A stretch of DNA of 64,000 bases, taken from contig JAGMUV010000002.1 of NCBI GenBank assembly GCA_020744425.1, positions 4,198,501 to 4,262,500 of the forward strand, written 5' to 3'. Both the position numbers and the translations under genes were made by a program. This document shows, piece by piece, positions 60,507-64,000 of this stretch; position 1 is the first letter of the stretch, and every line of letters begins with the position of its first letter. The stretch is from Dactylonectria macrodidyma (Eukaryota; Ascomycota; Sordariomycetes; Hypocreales; Nectriaceae). The notes beneath the pieces are model-generated. The model worked only from the letters and a program-made list of their open reading frames with translations, had not been told where the DNA came from and did not search any database.

Positions 60507-63500
60507 TCACAGCCTTAACGGCGCCATCCCTCTTTGCTTGACAGCTGCTTGAACGGCATCTTTCACGCTCTGGACTGATCGTCGCCACGAGCGTTGGCCT
60601 CTCCCCCCTCTTTCATCCTGCTCCACGACCAAATCCAACCATCGGACAAGCTTTGTAGCTTTTTCCAAGTCTCGCTCTTCTTGAACGACTTGCACAAGAA
60701 ATTTCTCCAATACCTCCACGTCTCTGCGATGCGGTCCTTCCTTCTGCGTTTCCAAGTGCCACGCGCCCAACATGTCTTTAATTTCCTGTGTCGAAGTCAC
60801 TCCTGAATTTGCAAAAGATATCTTAGGCGGCAAGACAGCGAACTGGATTTGGCGCTGTCCGCCTGCAAGAATAGTCTCGGGACCTGATGTCTGGTATTTC
60901 CGTACCGGCGCATCAAGCCCAGACGTCTGTGCTAACCGCCGCCTGCGATGATCTGCGATAACCTCCCTTCGCATATCCTCAGGTAGCTCAGTAAGAAACT
61001 CGGGATCCAGTTCTTCAACATCCTCCGTACCCTCACTGTCTTCATTCAAAGTTCGAAAGTTGGTTTGTAGAAGACCGGCTTGAGCGTCCTTCTGCTGCTG
61101 AGCCTTTCCAAGTATACTTCTCGACCCTCGATGCTTCGTCGGCGTGGTTGGTTCTGTGGCTTGAATGGAGCGATCCTTTCTTGGCGAGGCATGCGGTGAG
61201 GCTCGGGTTGATCCTGGTCCATATGCTGCTAGGACCTCGGCTTTCATATCCTCAGGTAGTGCGTTAAACACTTCTGGATCAACCTGGGATAGCAGCATAT
61301 CTACTGGCAATGGACTTTCTGACCTCGCATGAAACGAGGTACCAATTTTGGAGTCGCTTGCCTTGGTCTTCTGGGCCATTAACTTACTCCGAATGTCGCT
61401 GGACAGCTCAGCCAGAACCGCTGGGTCGGCATTGCTGGGGAGGATGAACTGAGTTCCAGATACATTAAGAGGTGTTCTGGCCTTGATATCATCTTGACTA
61501 GCCCTTGAGAGCGCCAGCGCAGGGTGTTTTATTGGCTTCCGTGGCGTTAAGGGACCATCGGCGATGGGATCCTGGTGGATTTCTCGGCCGGGCGTGCTTC
61601 TATTCTTGTTCAGGTGATCGTCTTCGTCAATCGGTTCCGTCCTAAAAGATTTTCTCGCGGGCGAGGGCTTGGCGAACGAAGTAAATGCGAGCTTTTTCTG
61701 ACTACCATCTGGAGCAGAGTTGCTCGTCTTGATAGGTTCCAACTTGGTCATTTGAACCCCCAATCCACGGAGATCCCCGGGGCTGAACTTGAAAAACCGC
61801 AAGATTGACACGGCTTCTTTTCCGATCGTCTGGCAATCGTGCGTCGCAACGCCGAATGTTGCGCTTTTGTTGAATGTATCGCACTTGCCATGTCCCAGGT
61901 GCTTGGCCGGATCAAGCGGTGCATCCAACGATCTTCTCATGATTTTCATAGTGAGTTGTTTCCCCCTGACTTGCTCGTTCACAAGCCGCTTCTCAAGCTC
62001 CTTACAAAGGTTATGAAGAAATTCCTCTGCTTCTGGTTGGTTGATGAATCGAATTCCCCAGTTGACTTCCGCCGACACGGATTTCCTCGGCGGTTGCTCG
62101 CCAACTTCGGTTCGATCGATGCCCCGAGCATAGTCTCGCAGCTTTTCGCTGGTCTTCGGTCCCAGAGCGGATGTGAGACGCTCTTTTGAAACTTCTCTCA
62201 TGTCCTTGACAAGCGCGACACCGATTTCCTCCAGCTTTCCACTAATACCGCGTGCAACTCCAGGTAGTTGTTCGACCTTCAAATCTCCTATCATTTCCAT
62301 GACCTCGTCAGGTTTCAGTTGATATTGGCCAGCTGGCTTTGCTCGTCTGAGCGCGACCTTGGCCTGGAGTATATTCCCACCGGCTCCAACAGAGGCCTGA
62401 CAGCCGGTCTTTGCCAAAATCTTTTCTCGGAGGCTTCTTGATATGTTGTCCACCATGTCCTGCTCTCGACTTATAATTCCGTTGTCCACCGCAGTTCCTT
62501 GGGAGCCAGTCGCGACCAGTACAATGGATGTGACATCAACCAATGCCTCGTCAATGCTGACACTTTGAACAACCCCACCGATATCCAAGATAGTTTCATA
62601 AAATCCGCGGCTTGCATCTTCGTAGGCCGGGAAATCGTAAGGTAGGACTTTGAGCTCAGGGCAGAACTCAAGTGCTCGCTTCATCCACATTCCATTCTTC
62701 ACACCAAACTCTCGAGCTGGGTAATTGCAGCTGGCAATCTCAGACCCTGCTCCACTACTATGCGCAACAACAGCTGGCTTGTCCACGTACTCCGGATGGC
62801 TCTTGAGAGATACAGCACAGAAAAAACTATCAAAGTCCACATGGAGGATATATCTCCTCGAACCGAGTTGCTTCTTTGACTTCTGACCAACTGAGCTCTT
62901 CTCCGCGGCTAGGCGTTGCATCTTGGACTTAAGGTCAGCCTTCCATGTCGAGAGGTGGTGCAAACGACTTTCCGCGTAGAATTGTTTGATGAAGTTCGGG
63001 TTGGCAGTCGAAGACTTCCGTAGTCGAGGGTCACTTAACAGCCATGCGTTGTGCTCTTCTGAAGTCATGTTCTTTGGAGGGTTCGCAGGTTTGGTTTGGC
63101 TTGTCTGCTCCGTCTGTCTTGTTTCGTCGTCGAAATACGAGTCGGCAAAATCCGGTCTAAGGGTCTCATCCGGCTGCTTTATAGGCACTGGCGGTGTTTC
63201 AAATGAGGGTGTTTGAATTCCTTTCAAATTTGGCGTTACTGTTGAACCTTGAGGCAGTGATCGTACTGGCGTTGGTGCCTGTTCTAAGCCTTGGCTGGGA
63301 GATTGGGAAGCAAGAGCTGCAGCTTTCAACTGGCTCGTGTAAAAGCTGTTATCAGTCTGCTCCCGATAGCCTTGTTTCGGCTCTGGCGTGGCTTGGGTCA
63401 AGCCTTTGTCACCGCCAAACTTCAAAACTTTTTGTCTTGGTCCCTCATCGAGCACTCGGTAGTTTGACCAGGGGAGGAGCTTTCCAGCATTAACCGAATC

Positions 63501-63949
63501 TGTAATCCATGCGGGTTTGACGATTCTGTATCTGTCGAAGTCCACAGATTTTTTCGGTGGTAAAGTTGATGCAATAATGTGCGTTGCCATCGTCTTGGAG
63601 TCAAGATACTGAAGGAAACCACCTCCATGCTGCACGATCTGGTGGTGTAATCTGGAGGTGGTCAGCGAATGAACACTAAGTTTGGTCCACAGGTCATGAC
63701 TTACATGTGAAGTGGAGGTTGGGTATACCCGGTGACATGAGCAACAATTCCTTTGAATATCTGAGGCTTTCCGGAAGAAGCCCGTATCTCGGCATCGAGA
63801 TTTTGGAGTTTGACCTTCTTGCGCCTGAAATAATCACCGAAACCTTGAAACTTACTTGCCTCGTACTCATCCCCATCTTCATCGTCAAATGTATGCGCTT
63901 CAATGCGCTTTCTCACTTGAGACGAGTTCTTGTCGAGAACACTTCCCAT
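60507..63949 (-). CDS. rev1: DNA repair protein Rev1 (Y-family dCMP transferase)
   Basis: Exons 63949-63705 and 63651-60507 join to 1129 aa. A conserved start (MGSVLDKNSSQVRKRI, then FGDYFRRKKVKLQNLDAEIR) leads to the BRCT domain at about 65-155. The catalytic Y-family core has the metal ligands in HVDFDSFF near 354-356 and SIDEAL near 447-452, then QASVGAGGNILQAKVALRRA and the PAD/little-finger region ending GDLRGLGVQMTKLEP. Three UBM-like ubiquitin-binding repeats lie near 818-843, 868-892 and 964-987. The C-terminal ~110 residues are the helical domain that binds other translesion polymerases. Rev1 bypasses abasic sites and scaffolds polymerase zeta. Only 51 bp of upstream DNA lie in the window. 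Confidence 0.95.
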
Positions 63950-64000
63950 TTTGAACCGGGGCGACAACTGATCGGGGCGCGAGTGGTGATTGTCACGCTG

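Overview
This is nuclear DNA of a filamentous ascomycete, most likely a sordariomycete of the Hypocreales type. The evidence is compact protein genes with short introns of about 50-270 nt (GT..AG ends, CTAAC/CTGAC branch sites), gene-poor spacers of 1-5 kb, and recognisably fungal forms of PalF, ZafA/Zap1, Rev1, Shr3 and Arg-13/Ort1. I see no rRNA, tRNA, transposon, CRISPR array or secondary-metabolite cluster. I place 21 protein genes and give an exon model for each. Every joined model keeps frame, and family-conserved residues fall across the joints.

Layout from left to right. (a) 0-12 kb: emp24 (-) head to head with arf1 (+), then hsp78 (-) head to head with the ribosomal gene rpl6 (+), then dipeptidyl peptidase III (-). 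(b) 12-20 kb: a gene-poor stretch holding only gluconokinase (+). (c) 20-25 kb: a dense block with branched-chain keto-acid dehydrogenase E2 (-), atp10 (+), gos1 (-) and rpl35 (+). (d) 26-38 kb: a zinc-responsive C2H2 regulator of the ZafA/Zap1 type (-), a small putatively myristoylated protein (+), prp5 (-), an HCNGP/SAP30BP-like gene (+) and a DUF3712 membrane protein (-). (e) 41-49 kb: a cytochrome b5-FMN 2-hydroxyacid dehydrogenase (-), jac1 (+) and the pH-signalling arrestin palF (-). (f) 50-64 kb: cdc6 (-), a TSPO/MBR protein (+), the ornithine carrier ort1/arg-13 (-), thymidylate synthase (+), shr3 (-) and rev1 (-), whose start lies 51 bp from the right edge.

The content is mostly housekeeping: secretory traffic (emp24, arf1, gos1, shr3), mitochondrial functions (hsp78, bckdh-E2, atp10, jac1, ort1), translation, splicing, replication and DNA-damage tolerance. 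Many neighbours are divergent pairs that share one promoter region, some with related jobs (emp24/arf1; prp5/HCNGP; E2/atp10).

I found no clearly novel multi-gene system. The most notable observations are a cytochrome b5-flavin dehydrogenase with no presequence but a C-terminal Ser-Lys-Leu peroxisomal signal, a 9-nt micro-exon in dipeptidyl peptidase III, three ubiquitin-binding-motif-like repeats in Rev1, three PSAP motifs in PalF, a lineage-variable pentapeptide tail on the zinc regulator, several stop-free introns whose length is a multiple of three, and dense promoter-type repeats (AGGGG near 55.5 kb, CGTCA near 18.6 kb).
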